Shown here one piece after another: positions 52,689 through 60,255 of a DNA stretch of 64,000 nt. The first letter of the stretch is position 1. Each line of letters begins with the position of its first letter. The stretch is from CAYVXE01 sp964455375 (GTDB lineage: Bacteria; Zhuqueibacterota; Zhuqueibacteria; Oceanimicrobiales; Oceanimicrobiaceae): assembly GCA_964455375.1 (NCBI GenBank), contig CAYVXE010000001.1, forward strand, positions 47,998-111,997, read 5' to 3'. The notes beneath the pieces were generated by a model, which saw nothing but the letters and a program-made list of their open reading frames with translations, was not told where the DNA came from and did not search any database. Position numbers and translations under genes: made by a program.

Positions 52689-52717
52689 TTGACATTTATT
52701 AAAATAATGAATATCAT
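52689..52717 (+). promoter_or_regulatory. Candidate sigma-70 promoter of amtB-glnK
   Basis: TTGACA (52689-52694), a 17-base spacer and TATCAT (52712-52717) lie 48 bases before the amtB ATG. The preceding 100 bases are nearly pure A/T with repeated TTAATAAATAAA units that could bind a regulator. No sigma-54 site is seen. Confidence 0.55.
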
Positions 52718-52764
52718 TGAAACATTTTAGGCGTTATTTTTAACCCATAAACGACGAGGTAAAC

Positions 52765-54084
52765 ATGGGAAGAGTGTTCTGGATTTTATTGCTGATGGTT
52801 CTATTCGTTGTTTCTCCGGTTTGGGCACAGGATGGTCAGGTGCATATTCAACGGGCAATTGATACCTTATGGGTTCTATTGTCAGCTTTCCTTGTTTTTT
52901 TTATGCAGGCTGGTTTTGGCATGGTTGAGGCCGGTTTGATTCGAGCCAAAAATGCAGGCAATATTTTAACGAAAAATATGATGGACTTTTGTACGGCATC
53001 CATTGGCTATTTTGTACTGGGTTATGCTCTTATGTTTGGCGGTGTCGGATCGTTTTTCGGTACGTCCGGCTGGTTTATGGTAAACGCACACAATCCCACG
53101 AACTTACCTTTATTTACGTTCTTTCTGTTTCAGACGGCGTTTTGCGGTGCGGCTGCAACTATCGTTGCCGGAGGTATGGCAGAGCGCATGAAATTTGTTT
53201 CCTACTTAATGTATTCATTCATTATTTCAGCCATCGTCTATCCTGTCATAGGTCACTGGATATGGGGTGGTGGCTGGCTGGCAAATTTGGATTTTTATGA
53301 TTTTGCGGGCTCAACGGTTGTGCATGCAACTGGAGGAGTGGCTGCCTTGGTGGGCACAATATTATTGAAACCGCGTACCGGAAAGTTTAATTCGGATGGA
53401 TCACCAAATTTTATCGGTGGGCATAATATGCCGCTTGTAGCGCTGGGGGTGTTTATCCTCTGGTTTGGCTGGTTTGGGTTTAATGCCGGCTCCGCACTTG
53501 GTATGGGAGACCCCGAGGAAGTCAGCCGGATTGCCATCAATACAAATCTGGCCGCCGCCGCAGGCGCGATAACTGCGATGTTCACAGCATGGGTAAAATT
53601 CGGAAAACCGGATTTGGCGCTTACTCTGAACGGTTCGCTGGCCGGTTTGGTCGGAATTACGGCTTCATGTGCGGTTGTGACACCTGGAAGCGCCATTTAC
53701 ATTGGGGCGCTCGCCGGCATTTTATGTATTTACGGTGTCATTTGGCTCGATAAATTGCACATCGATGATCCCGTCGGTGCTGTACCGGTGCATTGTCTCA
53801 ACGGCATTTGGGGCACGTTGGCTGTGGGGTTATTTGGCCAAAAAGTGTACGGCTTACCGGCAGATGGCTTGTTCTATGGCGGGGGATTCACCCAATTGGG
53901 AATCCAGTCGCTTGGGGTGCTTTCCGTAGTCTTCTTTGTCGGTGCTTCCATGTGGCTGCTTTTTAAGACCATCGATGTGCTGGTTGGTTTGCGTGTGTCG
54001 GAAGTCGAGGAAATTCGGGGGCTCGACATTGGCGAGCATGGCATGGAGTCCTACAGCGGCTTTCAAATATTTATCACGGAATAA
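52765..54084 (+). CDS. amtB: Ammonium transporter Amt
   Basis: The 439-residue protein has a cleavable signal (VWAQD near 22) followed by 11 predicted TM helices. Conserved features are the FMQAGFGMVEAG entry segment, the first pore histidine in VHATGGVAALVG, the second in VPVHCLNGIWGTLAVGLF, and the cytoplasmic C-terminal EVEEIRGLDIGEHGMESY, which contacts PII proteins. It conducts ammonium or ammonia inward. glnK follows after 45 bases and should gate it. Expression probably depends on nitrogen supply, although no known binding site is recognised upstream. Confidence 0.96.
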   Translation: MGRVFWILLLMVLFVVSPVWAQDGQVHIQRAIDTLWVLLSAFLVFFMQAGFGMVEAGLIRAKNAGNILTKNMMDFCTASIGYFVLGYALMFGGVGSFFGTSGWFMVNAHNPTNLPLFTFFLFQTAFCGAAATIVAGGMAERMKFVSYLMYSFIISAIVYPVIGHWIWGGGWLANLDFYDFAGSTVVHATGGVAALVGTILLKPRTGKFNSDGSPNFIGGHNMPLVALGVFILWFGWFGFNAGSALGMGDPEEVSRIAINTNLAAAAGAITAMFTAWVKFGKPDLALTLNGSLAGLVGITASCAVVTPGSAIYIGALAGILCIYGVIWLDKLHIDDPVGAVPVHCLNGIWGTLAVGLFGQKVYGLPADGLFYGGGFTQLGIQSLGVLSVVFFVGASMWLLFKTIDVLVGLRVSEVEEIRGLDIGEHGMESYSGFQIFITE

Positions 54085-54129
54085 TAAAACGGTCAACCAT
54101 TAAATTTAAAACGGAAGAAGAGATATAAA

Positions 54130-54471
54130 ATGAAACTCATTATTGCGGTTATTCAGCCGCATCAATTGCCGGCTGTAAAAAAAGCTTTGTACGATGCTCA
54201 GGTTTACAAAATTACGGTTTCCACCGTGTTGGGTTGCGGGGAAGAAAAAGGCTACCATGAGACCTTCCGCGGTGTGGACAAAGAAGTGACCTTGCTTAAA
54301 AAAGTCCGGCTTGAAATAGCGGTGAATGCAGATTTTGTGGAATCGACGATCGCTGCCATCATTAAAGGTGCACGCACGGACACGGTTGGAGATGGTAAAA
54401 TATTTGTCACCGGTTTAGATGAATGCGTGAGGATTCGAACCGGTGAGAGAGGCACACTGGCGATTGGTTAG
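54130..54471 (+). CDS. glnK: PII signal-transduction protein (GlnK/GlnB family) without the uridylylation tyrosine
   Basis: The 113-residue protein has the PII fold: MKLIIAVIQPHQL, the T-loop GCGEEKGYHETFRGVDKEVTLLKK, and TVGDGKIFVTGLDECVRIRTGERG. It senses ATP/ADP and 2-oxoglutarate and blocks the Amt pore. By alignment to Escherichia coli GlnB, Tyr51 is Lys and Gln39 is Glu, while Lys40 and Lys58 are kept. Thus uridylylation at Tyr51 is not possible, and 2-oxoglutarate binding may be altered. The gene follows amtB in the usual order. A glutamine-synthetase or glnD gene is not in the window. Confidence 0.95.
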   Translation: MKLIIAVIQPHQLPAVKKALYDAQVYKITVSTVLGCGEEKGYHETFRGVDKEVTLLKKVRLEIAVNADFVESTIAAIIKGARTDTVGDGKIFVTGLDECVRIRTGERGTLAIG

Positions 54472-54580
54472 TGCATGGTAAAATTGTGTTCCTTCGCTCT
54501 TGGCCAAAAACATGCTGTTTTGAACATAAGGTGGCACTCAGAATTCGGCGGCTTCGACTTGAGGAGGATTCATCTTTATC

Positions 54581-54671
54581 CTGTCACCTTAAGCGTAGCA
54601 GAGCGAAGTTGAAAGGTCTGGCTCAAACATAGGCCAGATTTCTCATCAGGCTCGCCTGATTCGAAAAGACT
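54581..54671. repeat. Dispersed palindromic elements downstream of glnK
   Basis: A first element (54581-54620) reads CTGTCACCTTAAGCGTAGC ... GAAGTTGAAAGGTCTG. A second (54635-54671) reads CAGATTTCTCATCAGGC-TC-GCCTGATTCGAAAAGACT. The second is the same family as copies near 50.4 and 59.9 kb. Its stem is CAGGC/GCCTG and not CCGGC/GCCGG. Confidence 0.7.
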
Positions 54672-54766
54672 ATTCTGAGCATAAGTTGACGGCTGCCGGG
54701 TCGTAGTGACAAAGTGGAAGAGGCGGCATCTCTCAAATACGATTTTTAAACGGAGGAATTACTGAA

Positions 54767-54829
54767 ATGAAGATTCAATACTCACAAACAAAGGAAGGTA
54801 TTCGTAATGTACACACCCAGGTTCGATGA
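54767..54829 (+). CDS. Possible 20-codon leader ORF overlapping the Lrp-type gene
   Basis: ATG 54767 stands behind GGAGGAA and reads 20 codons (MKIQYSQTKEGIRNVHTQVR) to a TGA at 54827-54829. The stop lies 21-23 bases past the ATG of the regulator, so the frames overlap. The regulator has its own AAGGAAGG site. This may be a translational coupling or regulatory leader, or chance. Confidence 0.3.
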   Translation: MKIQYSQTKEGIRNVHTQVR

Positions 54830-55286
54830 CATCGATTTGACCCTGTTGCAATTTTTGCAGAAACACGGCCGGATGAAAAGAAATCAACTGGCGGAGGAAG
54901 TGAATCTCTCCGTGCCCACCATCAGTGAGAGAATGCGCAAGCTTGAAGAAGCCGGCGTCATTTCCGGCTATCATGCGGTCTTAAATGCGCGCAAGGTTGG
55001 ACTGGAAGTCACGGCGTTTATCTTTCTCAGTAGCGAATCGTCAAAATTTTATCATGAAATTATCGAAAAGGCTGTTGCGGAAGCTGAAATTCTTGAATGC
55101 CACGCCATCACCGGAGACGGGTCACACGTATTGAAAGTCAGAACAAAAAGCACGACGTCACTGGAAAAATTACTTTCCCGCATCCAATCCTGGCCGGGAG
55201 TGGTGCAAACCCGCACGGATATTGTTTTGTCCAGCCATAAAGAAACGACTGCGGTGCCGTTGCAGCAGTTGAAAAAGCACGAATAG
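54807..55286 (+). CDS. Lrp/AsnC-family transcription regulator
   Basis: The 159-residue protein has an N-terminal winged HTH (DDIDLTLLQFLQKHGRMKRNQLAEEVNLSVPTISERMRKLEEAGVISGYHAVL, about 7-60) and a C-terminal RAM ligand domain (about 66-145; VTAFIFLSSESS, ECHAITGDGSHVLKVRTKS, WPGVVQTRTDIVLS). Members respond to amino acids and regulate nitrogen and amino-acid genes. It follows amtB-glnK by about 335 bases, so a nitrogen-related role is possible but unproven. AAGGAAGG supports the ATG at 54807. Confidence 0.93.
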   Translation: MYTPRFDDIDLTLLQFLQKHGRMKRNQLAEEVNLSVPTISERMRKLEEAGVISGYHAVLNARKVGLEVTAFIFLSSESSKFYHEIIEKAVAEAEILECHAITGDGSHVLKVRTKSTTSLEKLLSRIQSWPGVVQTRTDIVLSSHKETTAVPLQQLKKHE

Positions 55287-55426
55287 TGTCTCTCTATGTG
55301 ATGAAAAAATCAATTAAAGGGAAAGTCAATGTACCTGAAACAAAGAAACCAAATCCGTTTGAGCTGCGTGACAGCAACTTTCCCTTTTATGTTTGATATG
55401 TTAATTTTGGGGTCTATTCCTAGGAA

Positions 55427-56650
55427 TCATGAATGTTTTGCAGCAGAAACTTCAACCGCTTTCCATACACGTAAAACATTACCTCCGAGTATTTTTTGAA
55501 TGTCTTCTTCGGAATAACCGCGTTTCAGCAGCACGTAAATCAGTTTCGGATAATCTGCGACTGATTTTAGATCCTTTGGCAGCGTATCGCCGACGCCATC
55601 AAAATCCGAGCCCAGACCTACGTGATCGATGCCCACAAGTTTTGCAGCATAATCGATATGATCGGCGACGTCTTCGACGGTGGCATACGGGAAAGAACTC
55701 TCTTTTTCGTATCGTTCCATTTCCTCTTTCAGTTTGGGATCGTTGTCGTCTTCAATGCCATTTTCTTTCATGAATGATTCTTGGTGTGCATAATATTTTT
55801 CACTGTATTTGTTTGCTTCTGCAGTGAGAAAGCTGGAACCGAAATTAATTTGAATAACCCCACCGTTTTCTGCTAATTTTTGCAACATGTCGTCACTGAC
55901 ATTGCGTTCAAACCCGGGCGTGAAATGGCGCAGGCTGGAGTGGGAGCAGATCACCGGCGCCTTCGTTAAACGCAGCACCTGGTAAAACGTAGAGTCCGAC
56001 ACATGAGAAATGTCTACCATAATTCCCACGCGGTTCATTTCGGCGACGACTTTCCGGCCAAACGGGCTAAGTCCGTTCCATCCTTTGTTGTCATCGTAGG
56101 ATGAGTCGCAAATCAAATTCATCTTGCTGTGCGTGAGAGTCGCGTAACGAATCCCCTTCTTGTAGAAATAGTCAACATTCGCCAGGTCGTCTTCAAAACC
56201 AGACCCGTTTTCCATTCCGTAGGGCATGGAAATAAGACCCTTTTTAAAATTGTCTTCCACCTGTTTTGCTGAATAGGCATGTGCAAACTTGTCCGGATTT
56301 TTTGTAATGATACTGTCCATCATGGCGATAAGATGCTCGGCACGTTTTTTAGATGCACCCGGCTTCTTCTGATATTTTGCAGAAATGTAAATGGACATGA
56401 ATGGGGCGTCGAGACCGCCTTTTTTAGCACGCGGGTAGTCCAATTCGCCCTCGATTGTGGATTGGCCGATATCCTCCATTTTCTGCAACAGTTGCTCCGG
56501 CACATCGATATGCGTGTCCACAATGATATCTGCGTGAGCAATTTTTTCGGCTTTGGCATACGTAGCCGGGTCGTAGCCCTCCGGGGCGTTGGATGTCTTT
56601 TCGCAGGAAAAAAGTGTTAGAAAAGCCATCAGTAAAATGACAATATACAT
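55427..56650 (-). CDS. M19 membrane dipeptidase, lipoprotein
   Basis: The 407-residue protein has a lipobox (TLFSC, Cys16) and a TIM-barrel M19 domain. Zinc-site motifs are VDTHID (HxD), YGMENG (bridging Glu), DISHVSD and ICSHSSLR, and GLGSDFDGV follows near 350. Such enzymes cleave dipeptides including those with D-amino acids, in the periplasm or at the membrane. At about 400 residues it has the usual family length. It is separated from the M28 gene by 35 bases on the same strand, so the two may form a peptide-scavenging unit. Confidence 0.93.
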   Translation of the reverse strand: MYIVILLMAFLTLFSCEKTSNAPEGYDPATYAKAEKIAHADIIVDTHIDVPEQLLQKMEDIGQSTIEGELDYPRAKKGGLDAPFMSIYISAKYQKKPGASKKRAEHLIAMMDSIITKNPDKFAHAYSAKQVEDNFKKGLISMPYGMENGSGFEDDLANVDYFYKKGIRYATLTHSKMNLICDSSYDDNKGWNGLSPFGRKVVAEMNRVGIMVDISHVSDSTFYQVLRLTKAPVICSHSSLRHFTPGFERNVSDDMLQKLAENGGVIQINFGSSFLTAEANKYSEKYYAHQESFMKENGIEDDNDPKLKEEMERYEKESSFPYATVEDVADHIDYAAKLVGIDHVGLGSDFDGVGDTLPKDLKSVADYPKLIYVLLKRGYSEEDIQKILGGNVLRVWKAVEVSAAKHS

Positions 56651-56685
56651 GTAAGTCCTCCCTTCAGAGTTTAAATTAAATGGTA

Positions 56686-58278
56686 CTATTTTTTTCCAAT
56701 AAGCAAACCGTCCTTATTCAAATAATGATCTAAGTTTGCAACGTCCCATCCGGTCAAGTAGACCAGCCGGGCGATTTTCTGCATTTTATGAAAATTGATT
56801 TTGTCTACCGTGTCCGTTGGTTGGTGGTAATCTGAATGTGTGCCCGTGAAGTAGAAAATAATCGGGACACCGTGCTTTGCATAGTTGTAGTGATCGCTGC
56901 GGTAGTAAAAGCGCTGAGGGTCGTCGGTGTTGTTATATTTATAATCCAGATTCAAGCCGATTTCTTCATTTTCTGTTTCGTTGATGTTGTGCAACTCTTT
57001 GGAAAGAAAATTTGACCCGATGATGTAAACGGAGTTTTCCTCATTCCGTCCAATCATGTCTATGTTGAGCTGCGCAACGGTACTGTCCAGTGAAACCAGG
57101 GGGTGGTCGGTGTAATAGCGTGACCCTAAAAGCCCGCGTTCTTCGCCGGCGTGAGAAACAAAAATGAGGCTGCGTTTGGGACGAACCGGGTTGTGCGCAA
57201 AAGCCCGGGCAATTTCGAGAATGCCCACTGTGCCGCTGCCGTCATCATCGGCGCCGTTGTAAATGTCACCGTTGCCATTCATCCCAAGATGATCGTAATG
57301 TGCGCCGAAAGCGACGGCCTGATGTTTTAATTGCGGGTCTGATCCTTCCAGATAGGCGACGACGTTTTGCGTCCTTGTTGTTGTGGAATCAACCTGAATA
57401 TCAATTTGCAGATGCGTCATTTTAAATGTCACGGCGAGGGAGTGCTGAGCCTCAGCCATTTTTGCTACAACATCTTTGTAGGAAGGTTTGGATTTTGCAA
57501 AAATCTTTTTGGCGACGTGTTCACTGATGATGATTTGCGGAATCGGTTCCTCATCGTAAGTGAGTCTGTATGATGGTCTGCCCAGCCAGCGTTTGATTCG
57601 TTCCATGCTTTTGGTTGTCAAACTTCTGCTGATGAAAAAAATTGCAGTTGCACCTGCTTCTTTGGCGAGTTTAGCTTTCGTCCGTCTTTGCTGACGTAAC
57701 GCCCGGTTAAAACCACTTTTGGGGTCGGATTTAAGCGAAAAAGATCCCGGCATGCCATCGAATGCTAAAATGATTTTACCCTGTGCATGCAGATTTTGAA
57801 AATCGTCGTAACCCGCAGAGTCAATTTTTGCTGCGAATCCGGCGAATTGAAACGGTGCTTTCAACTGCACCGGAATGCTATGGCGCGAGGCTAACAAAAA
57901 TTCCTGAAAAACACGAAAGGTTTTTTTGGGAGAGTTTCCTTTTAAAACAGTCAGGGACGTTTGCGGCAGCAGCTTGGTTTTGATCACTTTGAAATGCTGC
58001 AGCATCGAATCATGCCCGGGAGCCGGAGTGAGCCCTGCTAAACGGTACTGGCTTTCAAGAAACAGAGCCGCGATGTTCAAACCGCGGTCACCGGTATTCC
58101 GGCCTTCAAGTTCATCGGAAGCAATAAATTTTAAGAAGATTTCCATATCTGCAGCGTGAATCGCTTCGAATCCCTTTAACGCTGAATCCGCGACAGGTGT
58201 TTTGCTCCATGCGGGACTAATAAGAACAAAGAAAAGGAGAAATGTATAATTGAGTCCTCTAAGATAGCGCTTGTTCAT
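56686..58278 (-). CDS. Secreted M28 zinc aminopeptidase
   Basis: From ATG 58278 the protein has 530 residues with a signal peptide (cleavage near AWSKT); an ATG nine codons upstream is also possible. A PA-domain insert (about 140-290) lies before the M28 catalytic domain. Zinc ligands are in GAHYDHLG, YNGADDDGSGTVG, HAGEERGLLGS, LNIDMIGRN and DYHQPTDT. Such enzymes release N-terminal residues from peptides. The downstream M19 dipeptidase would complete their digestion. The protein is probably exported to the periplasm or beyond. Confidence 0.92.
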   Translation of the reverse strand: MNKRYLRGLNYTFLLFFVLISPAWSKTPVADSALKGFEAIHAADMEIFLKFIASDELEGRNTGDRGLNIAALFLESQYRLAGLTPAPGHDSMLQHFKVIKTKLLPQTSLTVLKGNSPKKTFRVFQEFLLASRHSIPVQLKAPFQFAGFAAKIDSAGYDDFQNLHAQGKIILAFDGMPGSFSLKSDPKSGFNRALRQQRRTKAKLAKEAGATAIFFISRSLTTKSMERIKRWLGRPSYRLTYDEEPIPQIIISEHVAKKIFAKSKPSYKDVVAKMAEAQHSLAVTFKMTHLQIDIQVDSTTTRTQNVVAYLEGSDPQLKHQAVAFGAHYDHLGMNGNGDIYNGADDDGSGTVGILEIARAFAHNPVRPKRSLIFVSHAGEERGLLGSRYYTDHPLVSLDSTVAQLNIDMIGRNEENSVYIIGSNFLSKELHNINETENEEIGLNLDYKYNNTDDPQRFYYRSDHYNYAKHGVPIIFYFTGTHSDYHQPTDTVDKINFHKMQKIARLVYLTGWDVANLDHYLNKDGLLIGKK

Positions 58279-58524
58279 GGTATGATTGAATGATTTATAA
58301 GACATTTTTTCCTCAGGGATTTAGATAGATGACGTGTGTGTGTGATTTGGGGAAATAGGTTGGTCAATTTGATTAAGTCGTCATTTTTGAGAAATAGTTG
58401 TGAGGTGCTGATATTAAATAAGTTGTGTTAAGTATAACCGTTACCGTGAAAAAAAGCAAGGAATTTTATTGTGTGTTTACACTGCAGAAATAGAAAAAGA
58501 TGTCACGATGTTGTTCTTTTTCAC

Positions 58525-58553
58525 TTGACATTCAGTAGAAAAATAAATAATGT
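58525..58553 (+). promoter_or_regulatory. Candidate promoter upstream of the unknown membrane protein
   Basis: TTGACA (58525-58530), a 17-base spacer and TAATGT (58548-58553) are followed by a leader of about 220 bases before the AAAGGAGG-preceded ATG. The rest of 58306-58782 shows no gene; an in-frame stretch at 58550-58843 is not protein-like and crosses the real start. Confidence 0.4.
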
Positions 58554-58782
58554 GTTTCGCTATTGAAGCTAATTGGGAAAAATTTCACGTTTATTTGATA
58601 CGCCTTTTCAACACGCCTTTTCTAAGCATTCACCATTGTCTTGTCAGTCCCAACGCTTCGAGTAGCTGTCCGACATTTCCTTATTTGTGGTTAATCTTTC
58701 AATCTGATTACGGCTCCAACTCGATACAGTGCACAATAACGTTCGTTTATGAATCATGTAGAATAAATAAAGGAGGTTTCCA

Positions 58783-59739
58783 ATGTTTGGTTCCGAAATC
58801 CTCGAAGTTGTTATCGGCCTGGTTTTCATCTATCTGTTGCTGAGCTTGCTTGCCACCACGCTCAATGAAATGGTTACAAACTTCCTTTCGCTGCGCGGTA
58901 GAAATCTTAGAAAGACTCTCAAATTCATGTTCGACGAGGCGGATTGCAAGTTTGACATTCGGAAATTCTATGAAGATCCTCTCATTAAAAAATTTAGTGC
59001 GCGGCCATGGTTAAACCGCTTCGGTATTAAGTCGCCAACAGACTTCCTGGCAAATGAACATTTTTCGAAAATTTTGATAAAAGCTGTTTTTAAACCCGGT
59101 GAAACCATAACCGGAATCAAGGATCTGGAAGACCGGGTGGACAGAATGTTCCCGGGTAAAGGAGATGTTAACAGGATTCTCAAACGGTTGGTGCAAGACT
59201 CCGGGGAAAATTTGGAACAATTGCAGCACAACATTGAGTCATGGTATGAAGACGTCATGTCCACAGCAGCAGAGTGGTACAAGAGCAAAATTCGAATCTT
59301 ACTATTTGTTCTGGGATTGCTGATAAGCGTCACCTTTAATGCCGACACTTTTGTTATTGTCAAGCGGCTCTCAACAAATCCAGAGATTCGAACAGCGATC
59401 GTGGCACAAGCGGGACAGATGAACATGCAACAAATAAAGACTGGCCCGCAACCGGATTCAACCAAATCTTTTCAGGTCCTCTATGCAAAAGTTGATTCCC
59501 TAAATAAACACATCGCCGACATCAGCAATCCACTTGGAATGGGCTGGAGTTCTAATGGCGGTTTTCATTGGACTTTTAAAAACATCTGGGAGCAAATTCG
59601 AAATCACATTTGGGGTTGGCTGCTCACGGCTCTGGCGATATCTTTTGGTGCACCGTTCTGGTTCGACATGCTCAGGAAAGTCATGAATATCAAAAACGTC
59701 GCGCAACAGCGGTATGAACAAGCACAGTCGAAAACGTAA
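58783..59739 (+). CDS. Integral membrane protein of unknown function
   Basis: The 318-residue protein starts with AAAGGAGG and ATG. It has an N-terminal TM helix (about 5-27; EVVIGLVFIYLLLSLLATTLNEMV), a soluble helical region of about 140 residues, a second TM helix (about 168-188) and a C-terminal pair of TM segments (about 270-300) with the conserved-looking SFGAPFWFDMLRKVMNIKN motif. The arrangement suggests an inner-membrane protein with a cytoplasmic or periplasmic domain of about 140 residues. Similar GAPFWFD proteins are known to me only as hypothetical. It stands alone between gene-free stretches. Confidence 0.75.
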   Translation: MFGSEILEVVIGLVFIYLLLSLLATTLNEMVTNFLSLRGRNLRKTLKFMFDEADCKFDIRKFYEDPLIKKFSARPWLNRFGIKSPTDFLANEHFSKILIKAVFKPGETITGIKDLEDRVDRMFPGKGDVNRILKRLVQDSGENLEQLQHNIESWYEDVMSTAAEWYKSKIRILLFVLGLLISVTFNADTFVIVKRLSTNPEIRTAIVAQAGQMNMQQIKTGPQPDSTKSFQVLYAKVDSLNKHIADISNPLGMGWSSNGGFHWTFKNIWEQIRNHIWGWLLTALAISFGAPFWFDMLRKVMNIKNVAQQRYEQAQSKT

Positions 59740-59796
59740 ATATTGTGACAGTGATGATGAAAGCACTAAATGGTGCATGACCGAAAACTTACGTTT

Positions 59797-59935
59797 CTGT
59801 CATTCCGATCCGGCAGTTGCCGGAGAGGAATCTGGGAAGGCGCTAATCATTGTACCTTATTTAAGTAAATGCTTATGTCACAATCTGTCTCGGGCGCAGA
59901 TTTCTCGTCAGGCCACCGCCTGATTCGAAATGACA
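59797..59935. repeat. Two dispersed palindromic elements
   Basis: Element one (59797-59834): CTGTCATTCCGAT-CCGGCAGTTGCCGG-AGAGGAATCTG. Element two (59897-59935): CAGATTTCTCGTCAGGC-CACC-GCCTGATTCGAAATGACA. Both have a self-complementary stem between conserved flanks. The remaining sequence from 59740 to 60150 shows no gene. Confidence 0.8.
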
Positions 59936-60155
59936 ACATTTTTTGATTTTTACCTGTTTACAATGATATAAATAATCTTCAATCAATTTATCCGAAATGT
60001 GTTCACCATTTTTTGAGGCGACAAAGCCAGGAAAAGATTCAGAGCAGAGATGTAGCTTTGGTCGGAATAATTAGCGATGGCAAGCTTTTTCTCAAACGTT
60101 GTGATTTGTTTTTTCATTTTTAAGGGGCTATATTACGTATTAAACAAAACTAAAA

Positions 60156-60195
60156 ATAACATATATTTTTATCGTTTAGCGGGATGTTATAGCGC
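60156..60195 (+). other. Possible 5' boundary (attC/attI-like site) of the first cassette
   Basis: ATAACAT (60156-60162) and ATGTTAT (60184-60190) form a 7-bp inverted repeat ending in GTTATAGCGC (60186-60195). In a free cassette circle, that end would lie opposite the R''-like TGTGCTCTAGCA of the next site, and it partly matches its complement. The site is less complete than the two downstream ones. Confidence 0.3.
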
Positions 60196-60255
60196 ATTAC
60201 GGTCAAATTTGATGTAATAAATAATTTTGATAACTTGAAAGGAACTAATCCAATT

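Noticed and set aside
58550..58843. 97-residue plus-strand ORF
   Set aside because: It overlaps the start of the real membrane protein gene in another frame and has no Shine-Dalgarno-like site.
59714..59923. 69-residue ORF after the membrane protein gene
   Set aside because: It runs through a dispersed hairpin element and has no start signal.
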